A program made the position numbers and the translations under genes. Positions 49,826 through 58,316 of a DNA stretch of 64,000 nucleotides are shown here, piece by piece (the first letter of the stretch is position 1; every line of letters starts with the position of its first letter). The notes beneath the pieces were generated by a model that saw only the letters and a program-made list of their open reading frames with translations, had not been told where the DNA came from and ran no database searches. Origin of the DNA: G963663365 sp963663365 (GTDB lineage: Bacteria; Hinthialibacterota; Hinthialibacteria; Hinthialibacterales; G963663365); the NCBI GenBank assembly GCA_963663365.2, contig CAXXIH010000004.1, positions 620,001-684,000 on the forward strand. Reading direction: 5' to 3'.

Positions 49826-52249
49826 TTATCGGTCCCGTCCGCCACGGTCCCGTCCGCCGCCACCGCTATTACGGGGCCCCCTGTCACGGCCACCACCACC
49901 GCCACGCGGTCCACGGTCACGATCACGGCCACCACCACCACCACCGCCACGCGGTCCGCGATCACGGCCGCCACGGTCACGGTCACGTCCACCGCCACCA
50001 CCTCGGCCACCACGATCATTGCGAGGTCCACGGGAACTGCGCGGAGGTTCATCAATATAATCTTCCGGAGCGGTGATACCTAATTCACGGTCAGCCATTT
50101 TTTTGGAAAGATTCACACGACCCAAATCGTCGATTTCGGCAACCTTTACCGTAATCTCGTCGCCCTCTTCGACAACATCCTCGCAACGCCCAACACGGCC
50201 TTCGGCCAAGTCGGAAATATGCACCATACCCTCTTTGCCCGGCAGGATCTCGACAAAAACGCCGAAATTCAGAATCCGGGTTACTTTTCCGGTATAGAGT
50301 TTACCGACTTCCACCTCTTCAGTGAGCATTTCGATCCACTCTTTGGCGGAGATGCCGGCTTCCGCATCGATGCTGGCAATAATCACGCGGCCATCATCAT
50401 CGATGTCGATCTTGGCTCCGGTTTGCATTGTGATTTCGCGAATCATCTTTCCACCCGGTCCGATAACATCGCGAATCTTATCCACCGGAATCATCAGCTG
50501 GATAATCCGTGGCGCGTGAGGCGAAATTTCCTCGCGTGGTCCGGCCAGGGCTTCAGCCATCTTGTCCAAAATATGGATTCGGCCCTTGCGGGCTTGTTCC
50601 AACGCTTGAGCCATGATTTCCCGGGTGACTCCGCTGATCTTCAGATCCATTTGGAAGGCGGTGATACCATCCCGGGTACCCGTCACCTTAAAGTCCATAT
50701 CCCCAAGGTGATCTTCAACACCCAAAATATCCGAAAGAACCGCAAAGCGGTCGCCTTCCTTGATCAGGCCCATGGCAATACCGGCCACTGGAGCCTTAAT
50801 CGGCACACCCGCATCCATCAACGCCAACGCGCCGCCGCATACGGAGGCCATCGAAGATGAACCGTTGGACTCCATAATGTCCGATACAATTCGCATCGTG
50901 TATGGAAAATCTTCCGAGTCCGGCAACATGACACGCAATGCACGTTCGGCCAAAGCGCCATGGCCTATTTCACGGCGGCCCGGGCCGCGAATCATTCGCG
51001 TCTCACCCACACAATACGGCGGGAAATTATAATGAAGCATAAACTTCTTATAAAACTCTTCCGTTAGGCCATCGATTTTTTGTTCGTCGGAAACCGTACC
51101 CAGTGTGGCATTGACCAAAGCCTGTGTCTGTCCGCGCGTAAACAGGGCGGAACCGTGTGTACGGGGCAATACGCCGACTTCGCAATGGATAGGACGAATT
51201 TCATCCGTCTTGCGTCCATCCGCGCGCCGGTTTTCGGCAAGGATGCTCTGGCGCAGAATCTCCGCTTCAATATTGTGCAGAATCTCTTTGATCTTCTTTT
51301 TCAATTCCGCCAGTTCTTTGCCGCTGGACCAGACCGCGATGCGTTCAATGGCTTCGCGTTGATTGACATTCTCCGGCAAAGCAGCCGCGTATTCTTCCTG
51401 CGCCCGGGTGCTTAGGGCTACGATAGTCTCTTCGGCAATTGTATCTAACGCCGCCTGCCGTTCGTGCTTGTCTTGAATAAAACACGCTTCTTGGTAGCGC
51501 CCGCCGATAAAGTCCCGGACTTTCTGTTCTAGGGTGCCGTCCTTTTCAATCTCCGGCACTTCGATCTTAGGTTTCCCCGCCCGTTCCCTCAGTTCTGCGA
51601 TTACATCGATAATCTCGCGAATAACGTTTTGTGCGAGTTCAAAGGCTTCAAGAACCGCTTCCTCGGATTCCTCATCCGCGCCGCCTTCAACCATAACGAT
51701 CGAATCACGAGTTCCGGCAACCACAAAATTCATGCTCGATGTTTCGCACTCTTCAATCGTCGGATTGACAATCAATCCATCCTCATTTTTGCCGATCCGG
51801 ACAGCGGCCAGGCCACCCGCAAAGGGGATATCGGAAATTTCAAGAGCTGCAAACGCAGCATTCATCGCCACAATGTCCGTATCGTTCTCGTTATCGAAAG
51901 AAGCCGCATTCGAGAGAACTTGAACCTCCCCGAAAAAGCCATCGGGAAACAATGGACGGATGGGCCGATCGATCATGCGGCAGGTCAGAATCTCTTTTTC
52001 GGAGGGTCTGCCTTCACGTTTAAAAAAACCGCCTGGGAATTTCCCGGCGGCCCAAAGACTCTCACGGTAATCAACTGTTAGCGGGAAAAAATCTATCCCT
52101 TCTCGTGCCGCGCCGGTCGTTGCGGCACAGAACACAATGGTTTCACCATATTGCAGGGTAACCGCTCCTCCAGCTTGTTTTGCCATACGGCCCGTTTCTA
52201 TGGTTAAAGTCCGTCCGGCGATCTCCTTGGATACGCGTTCAATACTCAT
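49826..52249 (-). CDS. pnp: Polyribonucleotide nucleotidyltransferase (PNPase) with Gly/Arg-rich tail
   Basis: An 807-residue PNPase, a phosphorolytic 3'-5' exoribonuclease of RNA turnover. Two RNase PH domains (about residues 10-230 and 320-540) are joined by the helical linker, then come KH (about 550-610, with VIGPGGKMIREI) and S1 (about 620-695, KVTRILNFGVFVEILPGKEG). The first 734 residues match the usual length of the family. Residues 735-807 are an added Gly/Arg/Asp-rich low-complexity tail with RGG and RDRG repeats, which may bind RNA or promote condensate formation. The gene lies downstream of rpsO, the usual arrangement in bacteria. Its leader contains several hairpins. Confidence 0.95.
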   Translation of the reverse strand: MSIERVSKEIAGRTLTIETGRMAKQAGGAVTLQYGETIVFCAATTGAAREGIDFFPLTVDYRESLWAAGKFPGGFFKREGRPSEKEILTCRMIDRPIRPLFPDGFFGEVQVLSNAASFDNENDTDIVAMNAAFAALEISDIPFAGGLAAVRIGKNEDGLIVNPTIEECETSSMNFVVAGTRDSIVMVEGGADEESEEAVLEAFELAQNVIREIIDVIAELRERAGKPKIEVPEIEKDGTLEQKVRDFIGGRYQEACFIQDKHERQAALDTIAEETIVALSTRAQEEYAAALPENVNQREAIERIAVWSSGKELAELKKKIKEILHNIEAEILRQSILAENRRADGRKTDEIRPIHCEVGVLPRTHGSALFTRGQTQALVNATLGTVSDEQKIDGLTEEFYKKFMLHYNFPPYCVGETRMIRGPGRREIGHGALAERALRVMLPDSEDFPYTMRIVSDIMESNGSSSMASVCGGALALMDAGVPIKAPVAGIAMGLIKEGDRFAVLSDILGVEDHLGDMDFKVTGTRDGITAFQMDLKISGVTREIMAQALEQARKGRIHILDKMAEALAGPREEISPHAPRIIQLMIPVDKIRDVIGPGGKMIREITMQTGAKIDIDDDGRVIIASIDAEAGISAKEWIEMLTEEVEVGKLYTGKVTRILNFGVFVEILPGKEGMVHISDLAEGRVGRCEDVVEEGDEITVKVAEIDDLGRVNLSKKMADRELGITAPEDYIDEPPRSSRGPRNDRGGRGGGGGRDRDRGGRDRGPRGGGGGGGRDRDRGPRGGGGGRDRGPRNSGGGGRDRGGRDR

Positions 52250-52791
52250 ACTCTTCTCCTAAATTCTCATCGCGTTCGGTGTTTCCCGAACATTACAATT
52301 CCGGATGCGGGCAGAATCCGGCAATTGTGCCGATCTCTATCGAATCGGCAATTAAACAAACAGATATCCTGTATACAGGATGTTGGGTCGCCCGCAGTAA
52401 TTTTGCACTGTCACTTATCGACATGTGTCATTCTGCTCCGGGGCGGACCAGGAAGGTATGAATCGAATACGCGTTGCGCCTTAACTACACGAAGACGCTA
52501 TTGTAAATCTTCTCTACATCAACAAACGCTCATAAAGAGCGCAACATCACGAAGTCGCAGGTCAGGCTGGGACACCCAGACGACATGATTGCACCTGCAA
52601 TACCAACAATTCTAAAAAATCCGCCTGCAGATGGTATCCATCTAGGAACAATGCATTACAGCGGATGGTACAGATGCAGTCACCTCATCGGGGTGACCCG
52701 TCATTAACGTCTCTCAAGATTCCCGTAACTCTCGATGTCGTGTTGAGAAGATTCTCGCTACCTGGCCTGGCCCCCGCATACAGTTACGGAT
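52250..52791. other. Structured leader and spacer between rpsO and pnp
   Basis: A 542-base non-coding stretch on the minus-strand path from rpsO to pnp. Its pnp-proximal 130 bases contain four inverted repeats in a row (listed separately). The remaining part has only minor repeats, such as GTCACC with GGTGAC near 52675-52695, and no convincing frame. Confidence 0.6.
52274..52381 (-). promoter_or_regulatory. pnp leader hairpin array including a 16-bp palindrome
   Basis: Four structures lie in series upstream of pnp: GTTCGG/CCGAAC at 52274-52291; CCGGAT/ATCCGG at 52301-52321; AATTGTGCCGAT/ATCGGCAATT around 52322-52353; and the perfect 16-base palindrome ATCCTGTATACAGGAT at 52366-52381. The palindrome could be an operator; the others look like RNA hairpins. 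In E. coli the pnp leader is cut by RNase III as part of autoregulation, and a similar use here is inference. Confidence 0.55.
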
Positions 52792-53061
52792 TTATCGGCG
52801 CAGTCCTAGTCGTTGGACTATCTCACGATAGCGGTTGATCTCAGTTCTGCGCAGGTAATCCAACATCTTCCGGCGGCGGCTAACCAATTTAAGCAAACCA
52901 CGCCGTGAATGGTGGTCTTTTGCGTGCACCTTGAAATGTTCGGTTAAATTCGCAATCCGCTCGCTTAAAACAGCGATCTGGACCTCTGCCGACCCTGTAT
53001 CTTGGTCATTGAGCCGAAATCCTTCAATCAGCTCCTGCTTCTTCTCAACTGTGATTGACAT
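52792..53061 (-). CDS. rpsO: 30S ribosomal protein S15
   Basis: An 89-residue protein of the exact family length, with [43 protein letters not shown] and the C-terminal [20 protein letters not shown], all diagnostic of S15. It binds 16S rRNA early in small-subunit assembly and often represses its own message. GGAGGTGAT is 7 bases before ATG 53061, which decides this start over an upstream in-frame codon. It is followed by pnp on the same strand. A hairpin in its leader is listed separately. Confidence 0.96.
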   Translation of the reverse strand: MSITVEKKQELIEGFRLNDQDTGSAEVQIAVLSERIANLTEHFKVHAKDHHSRRGLLKLVSRRRKMLDYLRRTEINRYREIVQRLGLRR

Positions 53062-53086
53062 TCGATCTATCACCTCCTTCGCTTAA

Positions 53087-53125
53087 AGCAAAACAAAACC
53101 TGCCAAGGAATTTCATTCCAGCAGG
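53087..53125 (-). promoter_or_regulatory. rpsO leader hairpin with T-rich 3' side
   Basis: On the minus strand CCTGC-GGAAT pairs with ATTCC-GCAGG (53099-53125; inner stem 107-111 with 115-119, small internal loop, GAA loop), followed by TTTTGTTTTGCTTT. It ends about 25 bases before the ribosome-binding site. It may serve as an S15-responsive autoregulatory site or a leader terminator/attenuator; which one cannot be told from sequence. Confidence 0.45.
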
Positions 53126-53962
53126 CAGTAAACCCCGTAAGGTAGCCACTCATTCGGCCGCATGCAACCTTCAAGGGCAAACACGAAATTTATAAACGTA
53201 AATTGTATGCGACACACAGCGCTTTTGATTCAACATTTAACCGGAAAATAACTCCGATTTAAGACAAATGGAGAAATTCCAATCTGACCGGCCGGATTTC
53301 TACGATTTTAGGGATTCTCACCCGGTCAATGGCCATAAGAGTGTCATCCTGCACGGCAATATCAAACGCCCACACGCATTGAGGAATAGAGCCCGCAAAA
53401 CGTGGCCCAACCGGCAAAAGATATTGGCGCCTGCCGCCTAAATTCCTCACCCTCAAAATTAAGCCACCCCAATTTATAAAATTGCCCCATAATTTTGTAA
53501 GCCCCAGGTCTCTGCCTGGGGCTTACCCACTCGGTTCAAACATATGATCTACTTACCTTTCCCGCTCTGTTTTATTCAGAGCGGCGGAACAGGGCGATAC
53601 TCAACACACTCACACCATTTCGGCTACCCATAGCTTGGGTGAGGCGCCCACTGCGTGGCACAGCTTGTACGCCGGAATACTCCATTTTGGAGTCCTGCGC
53701 CCGCTGACGGTGGCAAGTTCGGCGATCCGAATCTATGGTGCGGCGCGTTCGTAACGCTCCGTTCTCTCTATATAAATTAATATCCCAGCTTTTCCCTAAT
53801 TTCAAGCTTTAATTTCATTTTAATTAATTTTTTTTCCAACTAGGCATAATGTTCCGCAATTCTTTGCAGAAACACTATTTATGCAGTTTGAAAAACCGTT
53901 TGTCCCCGAAAATTCTATGCTCAAACCATGGGGCTCTTTCGCGTCATAATGAGAATCAAAAA
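53126..53962. other. Gene-poor region of about 840 bases
   Basis: Contains the palindrome at 53498-53525 and some open frames of 60-80 codons on the minus strand (53259-53456 and 53572-53805). These lack clear ribosome-binding sites, and the second one shows no visible domain, so I do not call them genes. The rest is unremarkable. Confidence 0.5.
53498..53525. repeat. Perfect palindromic repeat sharing its core with the 39.9 kb repeats
   Basis: TAAGCCCCAGG and CCTGGGGCTTA form a perfect 11-base stem with a six-base loop. The core CCTGGGGC/GCCCCAGG also forms the stem at 39873-39900. No T-run follows it on either strand, so a repeat element rather than a terminator is more likely. Confidence 0.6.
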
Positions 53963-55147
53963 TCAATCAAAAACAACCTGCGGCGGATTGGCAAAATCGT
54001 GATAGCGCTCCGCAATTGCAGCCTGCTGGGCATCACCCCAATGAACAATCAGACGATAACAAAACCGCATGGTTTCTCCCCCGCGCAACAGGGCGCTTCC
54101 ATCGCGCGTTTTATCATCATAAAAATACGTAGTTCCAAAGGGATTCGCAGTCATGAGCCCGTAATCACGCACATGCCAATGCGTGGGATGGCGAAAACTT
54201 TTGGGGTGATCCAGTATTGCAATTCCCGCCCAGCCGTTTTCCAACGGACCACTATAATCGCACCACGGCGAAGGTTTTCCCCATGTTTCGGCTTCATCGA
54301 TACCACCCTGCGCATTCACGATTTGCCCCCCGCGTTGGGCATCCATCGATGATGCGACACGCACAGAGATAATTCCTCCTTCTTTGGTATCGCCAAAAAT
54401 CACATCCCCGTCTGTCGCAGTGAATTCAATTTCTGCATCCATGATACGGCAATAGGGTGAAACACCCCAAAACCGGAAACGTCTACATTCGCTTAGTTGC
54501 GGCCGTTCACGAAAATCAATCCATGCGTTTTCAGCGGTGAATGTACCCATGACAGGTCCCGAAACGACATCGGAAAACGCTTGGTGAATTTGGTAACCAT
54601 GACCGCGTTCCTCCATCCAGTTATCGGTTCCATTGAGATCTCCATGAGCCACCCATACCGACTTGTGATGTTTATGATCGCGCGTTTCGCCTTTTTGAAA
54701 ATCAACCGGAAAACCGCGCGTCATTTTTTCGCCGCAAGGACCAAGGAAGGGATAGAAAAACGGCCGCGCCCACTCGCGGCCATAATTATACGTGGTAAAC
54801 AACGCACCACCGATATGCACTTCTAAAACATTACGTTTGGAATTCAAATCCACGGGATATTGCCGTGCCGCGGATACGGGTGAACGCCCAAAATGCAGTT
54901 CAAAGCGGCGCGTGCAGGCAGGCTCCAGACGGTCGAGTACAAATGCCAAACGGACTGCGGAATCCACGGAGCGGGAAATCGCCTGGACCGGAACACAACT
55001 ACGGGTTAGGGGATCGTAGGCAACCATTTTCGGCAAGCGCTTCCCCAAACCGGGTAGGCGGTTCCGCGGCAAGTCGAAAACCACCGGTGTGTCCCGGCGT
55101 ATATGCGGGCCTGCATCCACGGTAAATGAAAGCGGTTGCTTGGACAT
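53963..55147 (-). CDS. DUF6807 / PmoA-family protein
   Basis: A 394-residue protein of the family that databases label PmoA or DUF6807 (not the particulate methane monooxygenase subunit). Visible features are ETRDHKHHKSVWVAHGDLNG near residues 155-175, KPSPWCDYSGP near 310 and ILDHPKSFRHPTHWHVRDYG near 330-350, with several His. Domains of this kind have a beta-sandwich and are common in carbohydrate-degrading planctomycetes and relatives; the reaction is not established. The start is ATG 55147, 5 bases after the stop of the epimerase gene, so the two are likely translated together. No signal peptide. Confidence 0.8.
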   Translation of the reverse strand: MSKQPLSFTVDAGPHIRRDTPVVFDLPRNRLPGLGKRLPKMVAYDPLTRSCVPVQAISRSVDSAVRLAFVLDRLEPACTRRFELHFGRSPVSAARQYPVDLNSKRNVLEVHIGGALFTTYNYGREWARPFFYPFLGPCGEKMTRGFPVDFQKGETRDHKHHKSVWVAHGDLNGTDNWMEERGHGYQIHQAFSDVVSGPVMGTFTAENAWIDFRERPQLSECRRFRFWGVSPYCRIMDAEIEFTATDGDVIFGDTKEGGIISVRVASSMDAQRGGQIVNAQGGIDEAETWGKPSPWCDYSGPLENGWAGIAILDHPKSFRHPTHWHVRDYGLMTANPFGTTYFYDDKTRDGSALLRGGETMRFCYRLIVHWGDAQQAAIAERYHDFANPPQVVFD

Positions 55148-55152
55148 CGCAC

Positions 55153-56094
55153 TTACAATCCTAGAGCCTCCCGGTACCAATCGACCGTAATGGCCAATCC
55201 CTCACGGAAGCTCACGGAAGGTTTGAAATTGAGAATACGCTCCGCTTTGGCGATATCCGCTCGAGAATGAAGAATGTCCCCAGGGCGTGGGGGCAGGAAT
55301 TCCGGCTCAAGATCGGTGCCCAGGACTTCATTGATCTCATTGACAATATCAAGAACCGAACGCCGTTCGGAACAAGCGATATTAATCACTTCTCCGGCGG
55401 CATCCGGGGCGGTGCAAGCCGTCAGATTGGCCTCAACATTGTTGCGCACAAATGTGTAGTCACGTGTATGGGCGCCATTGCCTGTCACCGTGGGTCTTTT
55501 CCCCTGGAGCATTTGCGGAATAAAGATCGCCACAACGCCCGTATAGGCCGAATTGTGGTTCTGGCGCGGCCCAAAGACATTGAAATACCGTAAACAGACC
55601 GTTTCCAATCCATAAACCCGGTAGAAAGCATGGCAATACATTTCCGCCGAAACTTTCGCCACACCATAGGGTGAGACTGGCTGTGCGCGGAGTTCTTCGT
55701 GTTTCAGGTCCACATCCAGATCGCCGTATGCGGATGAGCTGGCGGCATAGACCACACGCTTCACACCGGCATCCCGGGCGGCCTCCAACACATGGAGGGT
55801 GCCATCCACACAGATCGAATGGGTTTCGAGAGGATTCTCAACAGAGCGGGGCACAGAGGGAAGCGCCGCTTGATGCAGGACATAATCGACTCCGGTCATT
55901 GCCCGTTTGACCGCGTCCGCATCGCGAATATCCGCTTCGACCATTTCGAACTTGCCTTGGAAGGGCTCTAGATTCGAACGCAATCCTGTAAGAAAATTAT
56001 CGATGACGCGAACATCCTCGCCATCGTCGATTAAGCGTTCAACTAAATGCGAACCTATAAAGCCGGCGCCGCCGGTGATTAAGTATCGAGCCAT
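55153..56094 (-). CDS. NAD-dependent nucleotide-sugar epimerase/dehydratase (UDP-GlcNAc/Glc 4-epimerase-like)
   Basis: A 313-residue extended short-chain dehydrogenase. TGGAGFIGSH at residues 7-16 binds NAD; the catalytic set is Ser 119-121 in AASSSAY with Tyr 143 and Lys 147 in YGVAK. VCLRYFNVFGPRQ and TRDYTFV near residue 205 agree with UDP-hexose or UDP-N-acetylhexosamine 4-epimerases such as WbpP and GalE. It could supply precursors for a surface glycan, possibly one moved by the adjacent DUF4956-TolC-HlyD genes; that link is inference. It forms a two-gene unit with the DUF6807 gene. Confidence 0.87.
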   Translation of the reverse strand: MARYLITGGAGFIGSHLVERLIDDGEDVRVIDNFLTGLRSNLEPFQGKFEMVEADIRDADAVKRAMTGVDYVLHQAALPSVPRSVENPLETHSICVDGTLHVLEAARDAGVKRVVYAASSSAYGDLDVDLKHEELRAQPVSPYGVAKVSAEMYCHAFYRVYGLETVCLRYFNVFGPRQNHNSAYTGVVAIFIPQMLQGKRPTVTGNGAHTRDYTFVRNNVEANLTACTAPDAAGEVINIACSERRSVLDIVNEINEVLGTDLEPEFLPPRPGDILHSRADIAKAERILNFKPSVSFREGLAITVDWYREALGL

Positions 56095-56272
56095 GGGCCT
56101 CTCTCAATCCATCACAATAAGGATCATTAGTATTCGTTTAGAGACTATAGCAGTTCGCACTTCTCAGTCAGTAGCGCGTTACCACGCCAAGTGTTTGCTT
56201 GTTTTAACAATATAAGTTTATAAATGGCTCAGTTTGCGTTACTTTCGGGGGGATGGTTTTTATAACACGATC

Positions 56273-56932
56273 ATGGATGCATCTTACTTAATCCAGGTAG
56301 CGGGACAGCTGTTTTTGGCTGTTTTTCTCGGGGCGCTCGTGGCCTACAGGCGCCGTGTCGATAGCTATCGCCTCAATATCATTCAGGCCCATGCGTTCTT
56401 ATCGGCTGCGGCGGCTATGTTTATGTTGGTGATCCAAAACGACATTGTCAGCGCTGTCGGTCTTTTGGGCGCGGCCAGCGTGATTCGCTACCGCTATGCC
56501 ATGCGCAGCTCCAGGGACGCCAGCACGCTCATTATTGCATTGGGCATTGGCATGGCCTGTGGATTGCGCTTTTACACCTTGGCCACTTTAGCGACCGTGT
56601 TCACGGTGATTGTGGGGTACTGGTTCTCTTCACTGCATATGGTCTTGCCTCGTTTCATCATGCGGCATAGAGAAACGATGGAACTTCATATTGAGACCAC
56701 AGACTACCGTCGCAGCTACGAGCGTTTACAGGCCATAGCCTCGGAATTAGGGCTGCAAATTGGCGTTCGCTCATTGCAACGCAAATTGACCACAAAACGT
56801 GGACCGACGGTTGATGCGATTTTCAACGTAACATACGACCCGTCCGTAAATATAAGTTTACTCTCTGAGGAGCTATTGGATTCATATACTTTCCGTGTTA
56901 GTTGGAAGGAACGAGGAGGGAACTACTACTAA
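56273..56932 (+). CDS. DUF4956 inner-membrane protein
   Basis: A 219-residue protein with four to five membrane segments in the first 130 residues: VAGQLFLAVFLGALVAY, FLSAAAAMFMLVI, then SAVGLLGAASVIRYRYAMRSSRDASTLIIALGIGMACG, which is the conserved DUF4956 core with MgtC-like features. The last 90 residues are cytoplasmic and ferredoxin-like. Elsewhere the family often accompanies a VTC (polyphosphate-polymerase-like) and CotH-type gene; neither is here. The stop codon overlaps the next ATG by one base (TAATG), indicating translational coupling to the TolC-like protein. ATG 56273 is assumed; a TTG at 56234 is in frame. Confidence 0.8.
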   Translation: MDASYLIQVAGQLFLAVFLGALVAYRRRVDSYRLNIIQAHAFLSAAAAMFMLVIQNDIVSAVGLLGAASVIRYRYAMRSSRDASTLIIALGIGMACGLRFYTLATLATVFTVIVGYWFSSLHMVLPRFIMRHRETMELHIETTDYRRSYERLQAIASELGLQIGVRSLQRKLTTKRGPTVDAIFNVTYDPSVNISLLSEELLDSYTFRVSWKERGGNYY

Positions 56933-58296
56933 TGCTTGGCCTGCGGATCCTACTGCCGGCGTTTATCGGGATTTCTCTGCTTTCTCCTCATGCGAATGCA
57001 GAAGCCGCATTTCGTGGGCTTGAAATTCTCGAAACCCTGGCTGTCAACCTGAGAGATGATTTTCCCGAATTTGAGGAATTAGAAACAGCAATGGAGCGTC
57101 TTGATGCCTCTGAAGCATTCCTCGAATTTGGCGATCCTTGGTACCTGGAACTATACGTAAGCCCGGAATACCTATTTGGCAACCGGGAAGAGGACCGGGG
57201 AACCTCAAAAGGCAGATCGCCTCATTATTATGACGATCCAATACGTGAAGGTCAGATCGAAACCGGCGCGAGTCTAATCAGGGACTTTTGGCGGCCGGAA
57301 GCCGAAGCGGCCGCAGATCGGCAAGCGCTGAGGCAGGACCGCCAACGTATTGTCATCGACCGGGCCGGTCTCTTTGATGAAAGGCTCTCAGAGGCCCTCG
57401 AGGCATACATTAGTAAGACAAAGGCATCCGTTTTGATTCCAATTCTTGAGGAAGAGATCGCCAGGAGAAATGGACGCGCCAGGCAGATCGCAGATCGTGT
57501 GGCTCAGGGTGATGCGTTGCCCGTTTATAGAGACGAAGCGGAGTTAGACAGCGCCATACTTAAACATGAAGTGGCTATTCTTAACGAAAAACTGAAGCGT
57601 GCGCAACGAGCTCTTGCGCTCTTGATCTATGAGGAAACCCCGCTGCCTTTCAGGCCTGATCTTGACAATTTTGAGCCGGTCGAACAGTTGAATGTTGATC
57701 GCCTGCTGCTTCTTGCCAAATCGAGGAATAGGGAGAGGGCGGCACTGGAATCCCGTTACGAAATTGTACGCCAAAACGATTTGCCCGATCCTGATGGTGT
57801 TCCGCGTATACGTTTGCAAGTGGGCACAGCGGGATATTATCGTGAACGCAGCTTTGCCGATGAGGATCGTGAAGACTGGCTGGGCGACATTTCGGGTGGC
57901 ATCGAGATTGAAATTCCACTCTGGGGACCTGGGCGTAAGGCTGCAATCCAGCGCAAAAGGCAACTATCGGCAGAAAAAGACCGGCTGGCCATAGAGGCTT
58001 GGGATCGTGAACAGCGCTTACGGATTCTAAAAGCATTCGAAAAACTGTGTTCAACAGCCGAAGTGGTTCCGCTCGCATATGAAAAACACCGTATCACAAA
58101 AGAACGGGCACGAATTAGCCGCCTGCAATTACAGACTGAAGGGGGAATGGCCGGCTCAATCCGTGAACGGGAAGTCGAAGAAGATTTCCAAGATGTTTTC
58201 AAATGTAAAAGAGAAATTGCGGAAGCAGAGGTAGATTTGTATGAATCGTACCTGACTTTGGGCTTATTGATCGGGACCGGGGACTCCTCCATTTAA
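56932..58296 (+). CDS. TolC-like outer-membrane factor
   Basis: A 454-residue protein with a signal peptide (residues 4-22, cut after HANA), long amphipathic helices and two related halves, as in outer-membrane efflux proteins of the TolC family. RLQVGTAGYYRER and GGIEIEIPLWGPGRKAAIQ near 310-345 match the second beta-strand and helix repeat; IPLW is typical for this family. It should form a trimeric channel through the outer membrane and periplasm. GAGGAGGG is 11 bases before ATG 56932, which overlaps the previous stop. The HlyD-type adaptor follows after 20 bases. Confidence 0.82.
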   Translation: MLGLRILLPAFIGISLLSPHANAEAAFRGLEILETLAVNLRDDFPEFEELETAMERLDASEAFLEFGDPWYLELYVSPEYLFGNREEDRGTSKGRSPHYYDDPIREGQIETGASLIRDFWRPEAEAAADRQALRQDRQRIVIDRAGLFDERLSEALEAYISKTKASVLIPILEEEIARRNGRARQIADRVAQGDALPVYRDEAELDSAILKHEVAILNEKLKRAQRALALLIYEETPLPFRPDLDNFEPVEQLNVDRLLLLAKSRNRERAALESRYEIVRQNDLPDPDGVPRIRLQVGTAGYYRERSFADEDREDWLGDISGGIEIEIPLWGPGRKAAIQRKRQLSAEKDRLAIEAWDREQRLRILKAFEKLCSTAEVVPLAYEKHRITKERARISRLQLQTEGGMAGSIREREVEEDFQDVFKCKREIAEAEVDLYESYLTLGLLIGTGDSSI

Positions 58297-58316
58297 TCGC
58301 TAAAAGAATATTGGAT

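Noticed and set aside
49779..50083. Several plus- and minus-strand frames rich in Pro/Arg, His or Val over the end of pnp
   Set aside because: They are other-frame readings of the repetitive Gly/Arg codons of the PNPase tail and have no ribosome-binding sites.
53259..53456. Possible 65-residue minus-strand gene starting with TTG
   Set aside because: Composition is protein-like, but there is no ribosome-binding site or recognisable family; it could be a fragment.
53572..53805. Minus-strand frame of 77 codons
   Set aside because: No ribosome-binding site and no visible domain; Arg/Ser-rich composition suggests a chance frame or decayed repeat.
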